Shown here: positions 7,235 to 16,056 of the stretch, one piece after another
Position numbering within the stretch: position 1 is the first letter of the stretch
How the letters are laid out: every line of letters begins with the position of its first letter
Origin: CAWDVH01 sp963805705
GTDB lineage: Bacteria > Actinomycetota > Actinomycetes > Streptosporangiales > Streptosporangiaceae
Length of the DNA: 64,000 nt
NCBI GenBank assembly: GCA_963805705.1
Contig: CAWDVH010000001.1
Location: 1,860,001-1,924,000, forward strand
Reading direction: 5' to 3'
The notes under the pieces: model-generated
What the model saw: only the letters and a program-made list of their open reading frames with translations
Told to the model about the DNA's origin: nothing
Database searches by the model: none
Translations under genes and position numbers: made by a program

Positions 7235-8212
7235 ATGGACGAGCCAACCGCGCTTGAGCTGTACCGGAAGATGACCGAGATCCGGAAGTTCGAGAAACGC
7301 GCCTACGACCTGTTTATGCAGAACCTGGTCAAGGGGACGACGCACCTGGGCACCGGGCAGGAGGCCATCGCGGCCGGCGTGGCCACGGCGATGAACGACG
7401 ACGACTACATGTTCGTCACCTACCGGGGGCATGCGCACGTGCTGGCCAGGGGAACCCCGATGACCCCGGTGATGGCTGAGCTGCTGGGCCGGGAGAACGG
7501 CCTGATGCACGGCAAGGGCGGCTCCATGCACCTGCTGGATGCCGCCAGGGGCGTGCTCGGCTCCTACGCGATCATCGGGGCGCAGCTGGTTATCGCCAAC
7601 GGCGCCGCGTGGTCGGCTCAGTACCGCGGCACGGGCCAGGTGACCGTCTGCTTCTTCGGCGATGGCGCGACCAACATCGGCGCGTTCCACGAGGCGCTCA
7701 ATCTCGCTGCCATCTGGGCGCTGCCCGTGGTGTTCTTCTGCGAGAACAACCAGTACATGGAGTACACGGCGATCGAGACGGTCACCGCGGTCAAGCGGCC
7801 GGCCGCCGACCGCGCGGCCTCCTACGGCCTGGCGCCCGTGGTGGTGGACGGCAATGACGTCGAGGCGGTGTACCACGCGGCGGGCGCCGCCATCGCCAGG
7901 GCCCGCGCGGGCGGCGGCCCCGCTCTGATCGAGGCGCTCACCTACCGGCACGGCGGCCACTCGCGTGCCGATCCTGGAAAATACCGGCCCGCGGAGGAGG
8001 TGCGCGAGTGGATGGAACGAGATCCCATCCCGGCCTACAGAAAAACGCTCAACGGCCGCGGCGTGGCCGATGCCGTCCTCGACGCCATCGACCAGCGGGC
8101 CGCTCAGGCCGTCGACCTGGCTACCGAAGAGGCGAAGGCCGGTCCCGAGCCCCGCCTGGAGCTCGCGGTCACCAATGTCTGGAGTGATGGCGGACATGCC
8201 TGGCGCAACTGA
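7235..8212 (+). CDS. Thiamine-diphosphate-dependent dehydrogenase E1 alpha subunit
   Basis: 325 residues starting at the ATG 13 bases after the M24 stop; upstream in-frame codons overlap the M24 gene and are not used. The TPP motif is clear: Gly142-Asp143-Gly144 and Asn171-Asn172, about 30 residues apart. HGKGGSMHLLD and YRGHAHVLARG are typical of the pyruvate/acetoin dehydrogenase E1 alpha group. With the E1 beta that follows it would decarboxylate a 2-oxo acid or cleave acetoin-like substrates and pass the acyl group to a lipoyl E2. No E2 or E3 lies in the window, so the partner must be elsewhere or the reaction differs. Confidence 0.88.
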   Translation: MDEPTALELYRKMTEIRKFEKRAYDLFMQNLVKGTTHLGTGQEAIAAGVATAMNDDDYMFVTYRGHAHVLARGTPMTPVMAELLGRENGLMHGKGGSMHLLDAARGVLGSYAIIGAQLVIANGAAWSAQYRGTGQVTVCFFGDGATNIGAFHEALNLAAIWALPVVFFCENNQYMEYTAIETVTAVKRPAADRAASYGLAPVVVDGNDVEAVYHAAGAAIARARAGGGPALIEALTYRHGGHSRADPGKYRPAEEVREWMERDPIPAYRKTLNGRGVADAVLDAIDQRAAQAVDLATEEAKAGPEPRLELAVTNVWSDGGHAWRN

Positions 8213-8251
8213 AGTCGTCCGGTCAGCGGTCATCCAGCCGGGAGGCACCCC

Positions 8252-9235
8252 ATGACGACGATCACCTATCGCGCCGCGGTGGCCAGGGGCATCGCCCAGG
8301 AGATGCGCAGGGACCCCGCCGTGGTGTTCCTGGGCGAGGACGTCGCCGCGGCCGGGGGGGTGTTCAAGACCACCGTCGGACTGCTCGAGGAGTTCGGGCC
8401 GCGCCGGGTCAGGGACACCCCGATCAGCGAGCAGGCCATCCTCGGCGCGGCGATGGGGGCCGCGATGACCGGCCTGCGCCCGATCGCGGAGATCATGTTC
8501 AGCGACTTCTTCGCCGTCTGCTGGGACCTGGTCGCCAACGAGATCGCCAAGAGCCGGTACATGTCGGACGGTCAGCTGTCGTTTCCGCTGGTCATCCGCT
8601 GCGCCAACGGGGCGGGAGTCAGGTTCGGGGCACAGCATTCGCAGTCGGTGGAGAACTGGGCCATGGCCGTTCCCGGCCTCAAGGTGGTAGCGCCGTCCAG
8701 CCCGCGCGATGTCATCGGGCTGCTGGCCGCCGCGGTGCGCGATCCCGATCCGGTGCTGTTCTTCGAGCACAAGTCGCTGTACGCGACCAAGCAGGAGGTG
8801 GGCGACGGCGAGATCATCGAGCCGCTGGGGGCAGCCACGGTGCTGCGCCAGGGCAGCGACGCGACCATCGTCGCCCTGGCGGCGATGGTTCCCCGCGCCG
8901 CCGCGGCCGCGGCTCAGCTGGCTGACCGGCACGGCATCAGCTGCACCGTCGTGGACCTGCGCAGCCTGGTTCCGCTGGACACCCGGACGATCCTGGCGGA
9001 GGTCGGCCGCACCGGCCGGCTGTTCACCGTGGAGGAGAATCCCCGGCTGTGCGGGTGGGGAGCGGAGATCGTCTCGATCGTCACCGAGGAGTGCTTCAGC
9101 GCGCTGCGCGGGCCCACCATGCGGATCACCACCCCGCACATCCCGCTGCCGGCGGCCGACGCGCTGGAGGATCATGTCCTGCCCTCCGTCGCCCGCATCG
9201 TCGATACCGTCCGCTCATCACTGGCCGCCTCGTGA
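8252..9235 (+). CDS. Thiamine-diphosphate-dependent dehydrogenase E1 beta subunit
   Basis: 327 residues; transketolase pyrimidine-binding domain (about 1-170) with VFLGEDVAAAGGVFKTT, then the transketolase C-terminal domain (about 200-320) with VVDLRSLVPLDTRTI. It forms the alpha2beta2 E1 with the preceding gene. GGGAGG precedes the ATG. The 39-base gap and equal orientation indicate one transcription unit with the M24 and E1 alpha genes. Family PdhB/AcoB is secure; the 2-oxo acid or hydroxyketone substrate is not determined. Confidence 0.88.
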   Translation: MTTITYRAAVARGIAQEMRRDPAVVFLGEDVAAAGGVFKTTVGLLEEFGPRRVRDTPISEQAILGAAMGAAMTGLRPIAEIMFSDFFAVCWDLVANEIAKSRYMSDGQLSFPLVIRCANGAGVRFGAQHSQSVENWAMAVPGLKVVAPSSPRDVIGLLAAAVRDPDPVLFFEHKSLYATKQEVGDGEIIEPLGAATVLRQGSDATIVALAAMVPRAAAAAAQLADRHGISCTVVDLRSLVPLDTRTILAEVGRTGRLFTVEENPRLCGWGAEIVSIVTEECFSALRGPTMRITTPHIPLPAADALEDHVLPSVARIVDTVRSSLAAS

Positions 9236-9306
9236 CCGCCAGGGCCGGTGACCGGCGCCGCTGGACCCGGCGCCCTGGGCCCGCGAGCCGGTAGCATGCG
9301 GGCGAG

Positions 9307-9322
9307 TCCGCATGATCATGCG
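9307..9322. promoter_or_regulatory. Perfect 16-bp palindrome, candidate LacI-family operator
   Basis: CCGCATGA followed directly by its complement TCATGCGG, 38 bases upstream of the LacI-type regulator start. LacI-family proteins bind even palindromes of this size, commonly near their own gene. The centre is AT rather than the more usual CG. Confidence 0.55.
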
Positions 9323-9359
9323 GTGCCCTCGAGGCGCGGAGCGGGGCGTGTGACTGACG

Positions 9360-10391
9360 ATGGCTGAGCGGCCGGTGACGCTGAAGGACGTGGCCGCGCG
9401 GGCCGGCGTGCATCCGGCTACCGCCTCCCGCGCGCTCAGTCCCGAGACATCGCTCCTGGTCAGCGAGGATACGGCCCGGCGGGTGCGCGACGCGGCGAAG
9501 GCCCTGGACTACCGGCCCAACCCGGTGGCACGGAGCCTTCGCTCCCGGCGCTCCCATACGATCGGGGTGCTGATCCCCGATCTGAACAACCCGCTGTTCC
9601 CGCCGATCGTGCGCGGCCTCGAGGACCGCCTCGCCGAGGTCGGCTACGTGGCCCTGATCGGCAATACCGACTCCGATGACCAGCGCGAGCGGCTTGTGTT
9701 CGAGCAGATGCGGGCCCGTCACGTCGACGGCTTCGTGCTCGCCACCGCCCGCCTGCGCAGCTCGCTGCTGGCCGAGGCGGCCAGGGCCGACCTTCCGGTT
9801 GTCCTGATGAACCGGATAGCGCAGGACCAGCGCTTCTCCTCGGTCTCGGTCGACAACGAGAGCGGCATCCGGATGGCCGTCGCGCACCTGGCCGCGCTCG
9901 GTCACCGTCGCATCGCGCACATCGCCGGTCCGCAGGACCTGTCCACCGGACTCAATCGCTACCGGGGTTTCGTCACCGCGATGGCGGCCAGCGGGCTGCC
10001 GGTAGACCCGGAACTGATGGTGTTCGCCACCGCGTTCTCGGTCGAGGAAGGGCTGCGGTGCAGCCGTACGCTGCTCGCGACGCCGGGCCAGTGCACCGCG
10101 ATCGCGGCCGGGAACGACATGCTCGCGGTCGGCATCTACGCCGCGCTCGACGAGACCGGGCTGAGCTGTCCCGAGGACATCTCGGTCGTCGGCTTCAATG
10201 ACATGCCGTTCATCGACCGGCTGCGGCCGCCGCTGACCACCATCCGCTTCCCGCACTACCAGGTCGGCACGGAAGCAGCCCACCTGCTGCTCGAGCGGAT
10301 CGCGGAGCACGGCGGCCCGGTAAAGATCCTGTACCTGGCGCCGGAGCTCGTCGTGCGCGGCTCAACCGCGCGGGTCGCCCCCGGCGACTGA
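9360..10391 (+). CDS. LacI-family transcriptional regulator
   Basis: 343 residues. N-terminal LacI headpiece: VTLKDVAARAGVHPATASRAL (helix-turn-helix), then the hinge helix YRPNPVARSLRSRRS. The rest is a periplasmic-binding-protein-like effector domain (about 62-335) with IGVLIPDLNNPLFPPIVRG and the DISVVGFNDMPF signature. It probably senses the island's substrate or a pathway product and controls the adjacent genes. The palindrome upstream suggests autoregulation. Its 3' end overlaps the convergent hydrolase gene by 30 bases. Confidence 0.92.
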   Translation: MAERPVTLKDVAARAGVHPATASRALSPETSLLVSEDTARRVRDAAKALDYRPNPVARSLRSRRSHTIGVLIPDLNNPLFPPIVRGLEDRLAEVGYVALIGNTDSDDQRERLVFEQMRARHVDGFVLATARLRSSLLAEAARADLPVVLMNRIAQDQRFSSVSVDNESGIRMAVAHLAALGHRRIAHIAGPQDLSTGLNRYRGFVTAMAASGLPVDPELMVFATAFSVEEGLRCSRTLLATPGQCTAIAAGNDMLAVGIYAALDETGLSCPEDISVVGFNDMPFIDRLRPPLTTIRFPHYQVGTEAAHLLLERIAEHGGPVKILYLAPELVVRGSTARVAPGD

Positions 10392-11447
10392 GCTGAGCTG
10401 GCGGGCCATCCAGTCGGCGCTGTAGGGCCGGTGCCGGTAGGTCAGGTTGGCGCAGCCGTGGTTGCCGTTCTCGAGCAGCAGCAACTCGGCCGGGCCGCCC
10501 GCTTCCTGCACCAGCCGCTGGGCCTGCTGCCAGGGGATGATCCGGTCCTTGCGGCCCGCCACGACGAGCAGCGGTGCGGTCAGCAGGCCGGCCCGGCCGG
10601 CCATGGTCAGCTCGTCCGCGAGCAGGCGTGCCTGTCTCTCGGTGGCCGACTTGGACCGGACGCAGAACGCCTCGCGGCTGAGTTCAGGCAGCTCATACCA
10701 GCTCTCGCCCCAGCTGAACGGCCCGCACAGCGCGATGCAGGCCCGCACCCGCTGGTCACCGCTGGCCAGTCTCGGAGCGTAGTAGCCGCCGAGGCTGACG
10801 CCCCACAGGCCGATCCGGTCCGGGTCGATGCCGGGCCGGGCGGCGGCTGCGTCGATGATCGCGGCGCCGGGGATCTCCCAGTCCGGCCGGATCGCGAGGT
10901 CATACTCGGCCTCGCCCTGCCCGGGGCCGTCGACGGAGAAGGTAGCCAGGCCCCGCTGCAGGAAAAGCTCCTCGGTGGCGCGGAACTCCTCCTTGGCCGA
11001 ATCCAGGCCGGCGATCAGGATGACCAGCGGATGCGGTCCGGGCCCGGCGGGACGCCGCAGTATCGCGGGCAGCTCAGCGCCATCAAACGGGACGCTCACC
11101 CGCTCGCCCGGCGGATCGAGGTACGGCAGCGCGTCGGTCAGGCACCCGACCGCAGCCTGGTGCGCCGTCCGCATCTGAGCCAGGTCCTGCACGAACATGA
11201 ACTTGGCGAAGTGGTAGTAAGCGGACGCCTGGGCCAGGTGGGCACCGCCCGACCGGGCCCGCCCGCTGGCCAGGGCCGTGCGGCCGAGGTCTTCATGCTC
11301 GGCCGCGGCGGCGCACCACGCGGCGCACCAGTCGTCCCAGGCCTTGATCGACGCGGTGACACGGGTGAAGTCACCGGGATCTACGCCGTTGGCGATGAAG
11401 CGGGCGGCCCAGTGGTCAATGGCGGCGGTCACGCGCCGGTCTGGCAT
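10362..11447 (-). CDS. Alpha/beta hydrolase, 2,6-dihydroxypseudooxynicotine hydrolase/FrsA-like
   Basis: 361 residues from the ATG at 11447. An N-terminal helical cap of about 125 residues precedes the alpha/beta hydrolase core: oxyanion region LVILIAGLDSAKEE, nucleophile elbow GLWGVSLGGYY, acid AGRKDRIIP and base His in NGNHGCANL. This layout matches the C-C bond hydrolase of nicotine breakdown in Arthrobacter and related esterases. It would cleave a C-C or ester bond in a pathway intermediate. It is convergent with the LacI gene and divergent from the reductase at 11772, inside the island. Confidence 0.82.
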   Translation of the reverse strand: MPDRRVTAAIDHWAARFIANGVDPGDFTRVTASIKAWDDWCAAWCAAAAEHEDLGRTALASGRARSGGAHLAQASAYYHFAKFMFVQDLAQMRTAHQAAVGCLTDALPYLDPPGERVSVPFDGAELPAILRRPAGPGPHPLVILIAGLDSAKEEFRATEELFLQRGLATFSVDGPGQGEAEYDLAIRPDWEIPGAAIIDAAAARPGIDPDRIGLWGVSLGGYYAPRLASGDQRVRACIALCGPFSWGESWYELPELSREAFCVRSKSATERQARLLADELTMAGRAGLLTAPLLVVAGRKDRIIPWQQAQRLVQEAGGPAELLLLENGNHGCANLTYRHRPYSADWMARQLSSVAGGDPRG

Positions 11448-11771
11448 CCCCGTAGTCTTGCACGCGATTGCAGCCGGAGTAAATGCTCGCGGCCGGGGTC
11501 CCGGAGCAGGCCGGGTGACGGCCTGGCTCCGGATATGCCGCGTATGTCCCGGTCCCCTCCCGGCATTGACCGGCGCGAGTAACTTTCCGGCAACAGAGCT
11601 ACTCGCAGCCGTTGACACGGATTGGCGGACAAGCCAGTCTCGGACTGCACACGATTGTGGCCGTCGGCCGGCCTGCCTCCGAGGCGATTTCGCGCTCTGC
11701 GGCGAATACTCACCAGCAGGCGGCTCACCCGGGCTGACTGATCCGCGGCCAGGATGACCTGAGGTGATGAG
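11448..11771. other. Intergenic region between divergent hydrolase and dehydrogenase genes (324 bp)
   Basis: No gene seen. It must hold promoters for both flanking genes. TTGACA occurs at 11612-11617 on the plus strand, but no convincing -10 follows. No copy of the 16-bp LacI-type palindrome was noticed here. Confidence 0.5.
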
Positions 11772-12713
11772 ATGACCGATCAGGACAGCGAGCGCCGACT
11801 CGGCTGGCTCGGAACCGGCCGGATGGGCTCTGAGCTTGTCCGCCGGTTGCTCAGTGCGGGCTGCGACGTGGCGGTCTACAACCGCACGGCCGCCAAGGCC
11901 GCTCCGCTGGCCGCAGACGGCGCGAAGGTCGTCGGGTCGGCCGCGGAACTGGGCACCAGGGACATCGTCTTTGTCACGGTGGGAACCTCCGAGGACCTGA
12001 TCAGCGCGCTGCTCGGCCCGTCCGGGCTGATGTCCGGCATCTCGGTGCCGTCGATCGTGGTGGACTGCTCCACGATTTCGGCGGAGGCGTCACAGCATGT
12101 CCGCCAGCGGCTCGCGGACAGCGGGAGCACGCTCCTGGCCGCGCCGGTCATGGGTAATCCCCGTGTCGCCCACGCGGGCCGGCTGACCCTGGCGGTGTCG
12201 GGCCCGCGCGCGGCCTTCGACGCGGCGCGGCAGTATCTGGACCTGCTCGGCAGCGGCGCTACGTACGTGGGCGAGGGCGAGCTGGCCAGGACCGTCAAGC
12301 TCTGTCACAATCTGCTGCTTGGTGTTGTCATCCAGTCACTGGCTGAGGTAACCATCCTGGCGGAGAAGAGCGGGGTCAGCCGGCAGGCGCTCCTGGCCTG
12401 CCTGAACGATAGCGTCATGGGCTCGATGTTCACCAGGTACAAGACTCCCGCCCTCGTCAATCTCGACTTCCATGCCACCTTCACCACCACCTTGCTGCGC
12501 AAGGACTTCGACCTCGGGCTGGCCGCCGCGCGAGAGCACGAGGTCCCGATGCCCGTCGCCTCCCTGGTCCATCAGCTCGTGCAGAGCCTGGTCGGCCACG
12601 GATCAGGCGAGGAGGACTTCGCGGCCCTCATCCGTATGCAGGCACAGTCGGCTGGCCTGCAGCTCATCAGCGAAGACGCCGACATATCCGACGGGCTCGG
12701 GCCCGCTCATTGA
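11772..12713 (+). CDS. NAD(P)-dependent 3-hydroxyisobutyrate-dehydrogenase-family oxidoreductase
   Basis: 313 residues. N-terminal Rossmann domain with LGWLGTGRMGSELVRRL (GxGxxG) and the substrate loop near VVDCSTIS; the catalytic Lys lies in TVKLCHNLLLG. The C-terminal all-alpha domain completes the beta-hydroxyacid dehydrogenase fold. Members oxidise 3-hydroxyisobutyrate, tartronate semialdehyde-type or related 3-hydroxy acids. ATG preceded by GAGGTGA. It directly precedes the ABC importer genes (22-base gap) and probably acts on a product of the imported compound. Confidence 0.85.
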   Translation: MTDQDSERRLGWLGTGRMGSELVRRLLSAGCDVAVYNRTAAKAAPLAADGAKVVGSAAELGTRDIVFVTVGTSEDLISALLGPSGLMSGISVPSIVVDCSTISAEASQHVRQRLADSGSTLLAAPVMGNPRVAHAGRLTLAVSGPRAAFDAARQYLDLLGSGATYVGEGELARTVKLCHNLLLGVVIQSLAEVTILAEKSGVSRQALLACLNDSVMGSMFTRYKTPALVNLDFHATFTTTLLRKDFDLGLAAAREHEVPMPVASLVHQLVQSLVGHGSGEEDFAALIRMQAQSAGLQLISEDADISDGLGPAH

Positions 12714-12735
12714 TCAATCGGAAGGAGGACCGGGG

Positions 12736-14001
12736 ATGAGAGATAATCGCGCCCGGTTCTTGTCTATTGGCGCAACGGCCGCCGTGACGGCCGCTCTGCT
12801 GGCCGGCTGCAGCAGCAGCAGCGGCGGCGGTAGCAGCAGTAGCAGTGGCAGTACGACCAAGAACTCCTCGCCCATCGTGATCGGGGCGTCGTTGTCGCTG
12901 ACGGGTGACTTCAGCGCGGATGGTCAGGCGTTCCAGCGGGGGTATGACCTGTGGGCCAGCCAGGTCAATGCCGCCGGGGGGCTGCTGGGGCGGAAGGTGA
13001 AGCTGGATGTCCTCAATGACAACAGCTCGCCGACGCAGGTGGTGACCAATTACCAGAAGCTGATCACGGTCGATCATGTGGATCTGACGTTCGGGCCGTT
13101 TTCGTCGCTGCTGACCGCGCCGGCCTCAGCGACGGCGCACCGGTACGGGTTCGCGTTCGTGGAGGGCGCGGGCGGCGCGCCGATCGTGTTCGCGCAGAAG
13201 CTGTCCAACGTCTTTGACGTGAGCCTGCCGGTGGCTAACGAGCTGGACCCGTTCAGCGCGTGGGTCAAGTCGCTGCCGGCCAGCCAGCGGCCGGCGACCG
13301 GGGCGTACCCGATGGCCAACGACCCGTTCGCCACCCCGCAGGTGCAAAGGACCCAGGCCACGCTGCAGGCGGCGGGGGTCAAGACGGTGTACAGCCACAT
13401 CTTCCCCGAGGAGGTTGCCGACTATCAGGCGCCGGCCGATGATGTGGCGTCCAGCGGCGCGCAGATGGTGGTGCTCGGGTCGACGGACGTGCCGACGGTC
13501 AAGGCGTTCGTCAGCGCGTTCGAGCAGCAGCATTACAACCCGAAGATCTTCATCGCGGCGGCGGGCCCGGATCAGGGCCAGGCGTTCACCAGCGCGGTCG
13601 GGACGGCGAACGCGACCGGGATCATGGTGCCGAACGCGTGGTACGGCGGGTCGCCCAATCCGCTGAGCCAGGCGATGGTGAAGGCGTACATCGATCAGTA
13701 CGGCGGGACCGCCTCCGATATCAACGCGGACGTGGCCGAGGCGTACTCGGTGGGCGAGGTGATGGACCAGGCCGTCACGCACGTCAAGAGCACCGACAAC
13801 GCCAAGATCACCGCCTACCTGCACAGCGGCGTGACGCTGACCAGCGTGCAGGGCCCGGTCCGGTTCAACGCCCTGGGCGAGAACCTGGTCGCCACCGCGT
13901 TCATCTTCCAGTGGCAGGACGGCAAGTTCGTCCAGGTCCTGCCCCTGGGCGCGGCCGGCTCAGTCAAGATCATCTATCCCAAGCCCCACTGGGGCGGCTG
14001 A
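12736..14001 (+). CDS. Substrate-binding lipoprotein of a branched-chain-type (HAAT) ABC importer
   Basis: 421 residues. Signal peptide ends in the lipobox LLAGC, followed by a Ser/Gly-rich linker and a type I periplasmic-binding fold beginning PIVIGASLSLTGDFSADG, as in LivK/Leu-Ile-Val-binding proteins. It catches the substrate outside the membrane for the permease genes that follow. ATG with an AAGGAGG site. HAAT binding proteins take amino acids, amides, urea and also aromatic acids, so the family does not define the ligand; the island context suggests an aromatic or amide compound. Confidence 0.9.
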   Translation: MRDNRARFLSIGATAAVTAALLAGCSSSSGGGSSSSSGSTTKNSSPIVIGASLSLTGDFSADGQAFQRGYDLWASQVNAAGGLLGRKVKLDVLNDNSSPTQVVTNYQKLITVDHVDLTFGPFSSLLTAPASATAHRYGFAFVEGAGGAPIVFAQKLSNVFDVSLPVANELDPFSAWVKSLPASQRPATGAYPMANDPFATPQVQRTQATLQAAGVKTVYSHIFPEEVADYQAPADDVASSGAQMVVLGSTDVPTVKAFVSAFEQQHYNPKIFIAAAGPDQGQAFTSAVGTANATGIMVPNAWYGGSPNPLSQAMVKAYIDQYGGTASDINADVAEAYSVGEVMDQAVTHVKSTDNAKITAYLHSGVTLTSVQGPVRFNALGENLVATAFIFQWQDGKFVQVLPLGAAGSVKIIYPKPHWGG

Positions 14002-14034
14002 TTCGGATGCGGTGCCGGAGGGCACGGAGCTGAC

Positions 14035-14916
14035 ATGGGGCGACAGGTCTACCAGGCTATTGTCGACGGGATACTGGGCGGCGGCGTCTACGCGCTGATG
14101 GCCGTCGGGCTGACGCTGATCTTCGGCGTGCTCGACATCATCAACATCGCCCAGGGCATCCTGGTCGTCACCGGCGCCTACCTCAGCTACGTGCTCTCCG
14201 TGCACCTGCACGTCAACCTGTTCCTCGGCCTGCTCGTGACCGTCCCGGCGATGTTCGTCATCGGCGTCGCCATCTACTGGTTCTTCATCCGGCCGCTGCG
14301 CGGCCGGGAGCGGACTTCGATGTCGCTGCTGGCCTGCTACGCGGTGGCCATCATCGCCGAGGGGGTCCTGTACCGGATCTTCGGGCCGAACTCCGTCTCG
14401 CTGACCGCCTCGTATGTCACCTCCAGCATCCGGATCTTCGGCTTCTACGTGTCCTACATCTACATCTACGGATTTGCCCTGGCCGTCGCCCTGGTGGTGG
14501 CGCTCTACCTGATGCTGTACCGGACCCGGTTCGGCCGCAGCGTGCGCGCCACCATGCAGGATCAGACCGCGGCTGTCCTGGTCGGGATCGACGTGAACCG
14601 GGTGGCGGCACTGACATTCGGAGTCGGTGTCGGGGTGACCGCGGTGGGCGGCATGGTGTACGGCGCGACGAGCGGCGGGTTCAACCCCAACAGCGGCTAC
14701 GACCTGATCTCGCGGCTGCTGGCCATCATCATCCTGGGCGGCCTCGGCAGCATCGGCGGCGCGCTCGCCGCCGCGGTGTTCATGATCACGCTGGAATCGG
14801 TGGTGGACATCTGGTCGCCGAACTGGGCCATAGTCGTCTTCTACGTGGCGCTCGTGCTCGTGCTCACGTTCCGCCCGGCCGGGCTGTTCGGCCGGCCGCT
14901 GGCGAGGGCCCAATGA
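14035..14916 (+). CDS. livH: Branched-chain-type ABC importer permease LivH
   Basis: 293 residues, about eight membrane helices. Family features: DGILGGGVYALMAVGLTLIF at the N-terminus and GGLGSIGGALAAA near the C-terminus, the EAA-like loop that contacts the ATPase. It pairs with LivM to form the membrane channel. Its TGA stop overlaps an ATG that begins an unusual chain of two mini-ORFs leading to livM. GGAG lies seven bases upstream of the start. Confidence 0.92.
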   Translation: MGRQVYQAIVDGILGGGVYALMAVGLTLIFGVLDIINIAQGILVVTGAYLSYVLSVHLHVNLFLGLLVTVPAMFVIGVAIYWFFIRPLRGRERTSMSLLACYAVAIIAEGVLYRIFGPNSVSLTASYVTSSIRIFGFYVSYIYIYGFALAVALVVALYLMLYRTRFGRSVRATMQDQTAAVLVGIDVNRVAALTFGVGVGVTAVGGMVYGATSGGFNPNSGYDLISRLLAIIILGGLGSIGGALAAAVFMITLESVVDIWSPNWAIVVFYVALVLVLTFRPAGLFGRPLARAQ

Positions 14917-14954
14917 CGGCAGCCCCATGAAGGCAGCCCCATGAAGGCAGCCCG
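14913..14954 (+). promoter_or_regulatory. Three 14-bp tandem repeats, each carrying an ATGA stop-start overlap (livH-livM junction)
   Basis: Units ATGACGGCAGCCCC, ATGAAGGCAGCCCC and ATGAAGGCAGCCCG start at 14913, 14927 and 14941. Because 14 is not a multiple of 3, each ATG is in a different frame. The first overlaps the livH TGA and encodes MTAAP then TGA; that TGA overlaps the second ATG, which encodes MKAAP then TGA; that TGA overlaps the third ATG, which opens livM. This is a possible relay of termination and reinitiation. Confidence 0.8.
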
Positions 14955-16056
14955 GGTGACCTCGAAGGGCGCCTGGCAGGCGGGCACGGCCGTCATCGCC
15001 CTGGCCGTGCTGGCCGTCTTCCCGCTGGTCTTCACCAACGCGCTGGTGACCACCATCGGGGTCGACGCGCTCATCTTCGTCTCGGCCGCCTCGGCGTGGA
15101 ACCTGTTCTCCGGGTACTCGGGCTACATCTCGCTCGGGCAGGCGGTCTTCTTCGGCAGCGGCGCCTATACCGTCGCGATCCTGGCCAGGGACTGGCACCT
15201 GACCGGGGACGCCGTATTCGCGCTGCTGCCGCTGGCCGCCGTGGTGGCAGCCGCGATCGCCGTTCCGTTTGGCCTGGTGGCTTTGAGAGTGCGGCGGCAC
15301 ACATTCGTCGTGGTCACGATCGCGTTCTTCTTCATCTTCCAGCTGATGGCCTTCAACTTCTCCTTCACCGGCGGATCGTCGGGGATCATCGCGCCCGTGC
15401 TGAACTGGCAGGCGCAGACCTACAACAACCCGTTCTACTATCTGGCGCTGGCCATCGCGGCGGCCACGGTCGCGCTCTCCTGGATGCTGCGCGGATCCCG
15501 GTTCGGCCTGCAGCTGCGGGCCATCCGCGACGATGAGGACCGGGCCAGGGGACTCGGCGTCCGGGCCATGCGGGTGAAGCTGGCCGCGTTCGTGATCTCG
15601 GCGTTCGTCACCGGGCTGGTCGGGGGACTCTGGTTTTACTTCATCGGCGAGGCTCTTCCTCAGTTCGCCTTCGACCCGCTGTTCGACCTCTCGGTGGCCC
15701 TGATGGCCTTCTTCGGCGGTCTGGGCACGGTCGCCGGCCCGGTGCTCGGCGCGCTGGTCATTGAGTCAGCGCAGCAGTACCTCACCGTGCAGATCACCAA
15801 CAACTACCTCAGCGAGATCCTGCTCGGGGCCCTGTTCCTGCTGGTGATCCTGCTGCTGCCGCGAGGCGTGATACCCACCGCCGGCGAGAAGATCACGTCG
15901 TGGCGGGCCAGGCGACCAGGGGGATCCGCGCTGTCCCCGGTGCCGGGGCTGGCCCCTTCGCCGTCGGCGGCCGCCGTGACCGCCGCCGGGGTCAGCCACG
16001 CAGCGGGCGGCAGAGCGGGCCGCGGGCCGTCCGCCGGGCCGGACGGCCCGCCATGA
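14941..16056 (+). CDS. livM: Branched-chain-type ABC importer permease LivM
   Basis: 371 residues with about ten membrane helices. The LivM signature is present: AASAWNLFSGYSGYISLGQAVFFG in the N-terminal half and FFGGLGTVAGPVLGALV in the coupling loop. The last 50 residues are a Pro/Ala/Gly-rich tail beyond the normal family end. Second half of the import channel. Translation starts at the third of three repeated ATG sites; its stop overlaps the livG start (ATGA), so translation is coupled on both sides. Confidence 0.9.
   Translation: MKAARVTSKGAWQAGTAVIALAVLAVFPLVFTNALVTTIGVDALIFVSAASAWNLFSGYSGYISLGQAVFFGSGAYTVAILARDWHLTGDAVFALLPLAAVVAAAIAVPFGLVALRVRRHTFVVVTIAFFFIFQLMAFNFSFTGGSSGIIAPVLNWQAQTYNNPFYYLALAIAAATVALSWMLRGSRFGLQLRAIRDDEDRARGLGVRAMRVKLAAFVISAFVTGLVGGLWFYFIGEALPQFAFDPLFDLSVALMAFFGGLGTVAGPVLGALVIESAQQYLTVQITNNYLSEILLGALFLLVILLLPRGVIPTAGEKITSWRARRPGGSALSPVPGLAPSPSAAAVTAAGVSHAAGGRAGRGPSAGPDGPP

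Noticed and set aside
7205..9175. 656-codon minus-strand open frame
   Set aside because: Shadow of the E1 alpha and beta genes; low-complexity composition and no motif.
13960..15300. 446-codon minus-strand open frame
   Set aside because: Antisense to livH and livM; His/Gln/Asp-rich composition from reversed membrane-helix codons.
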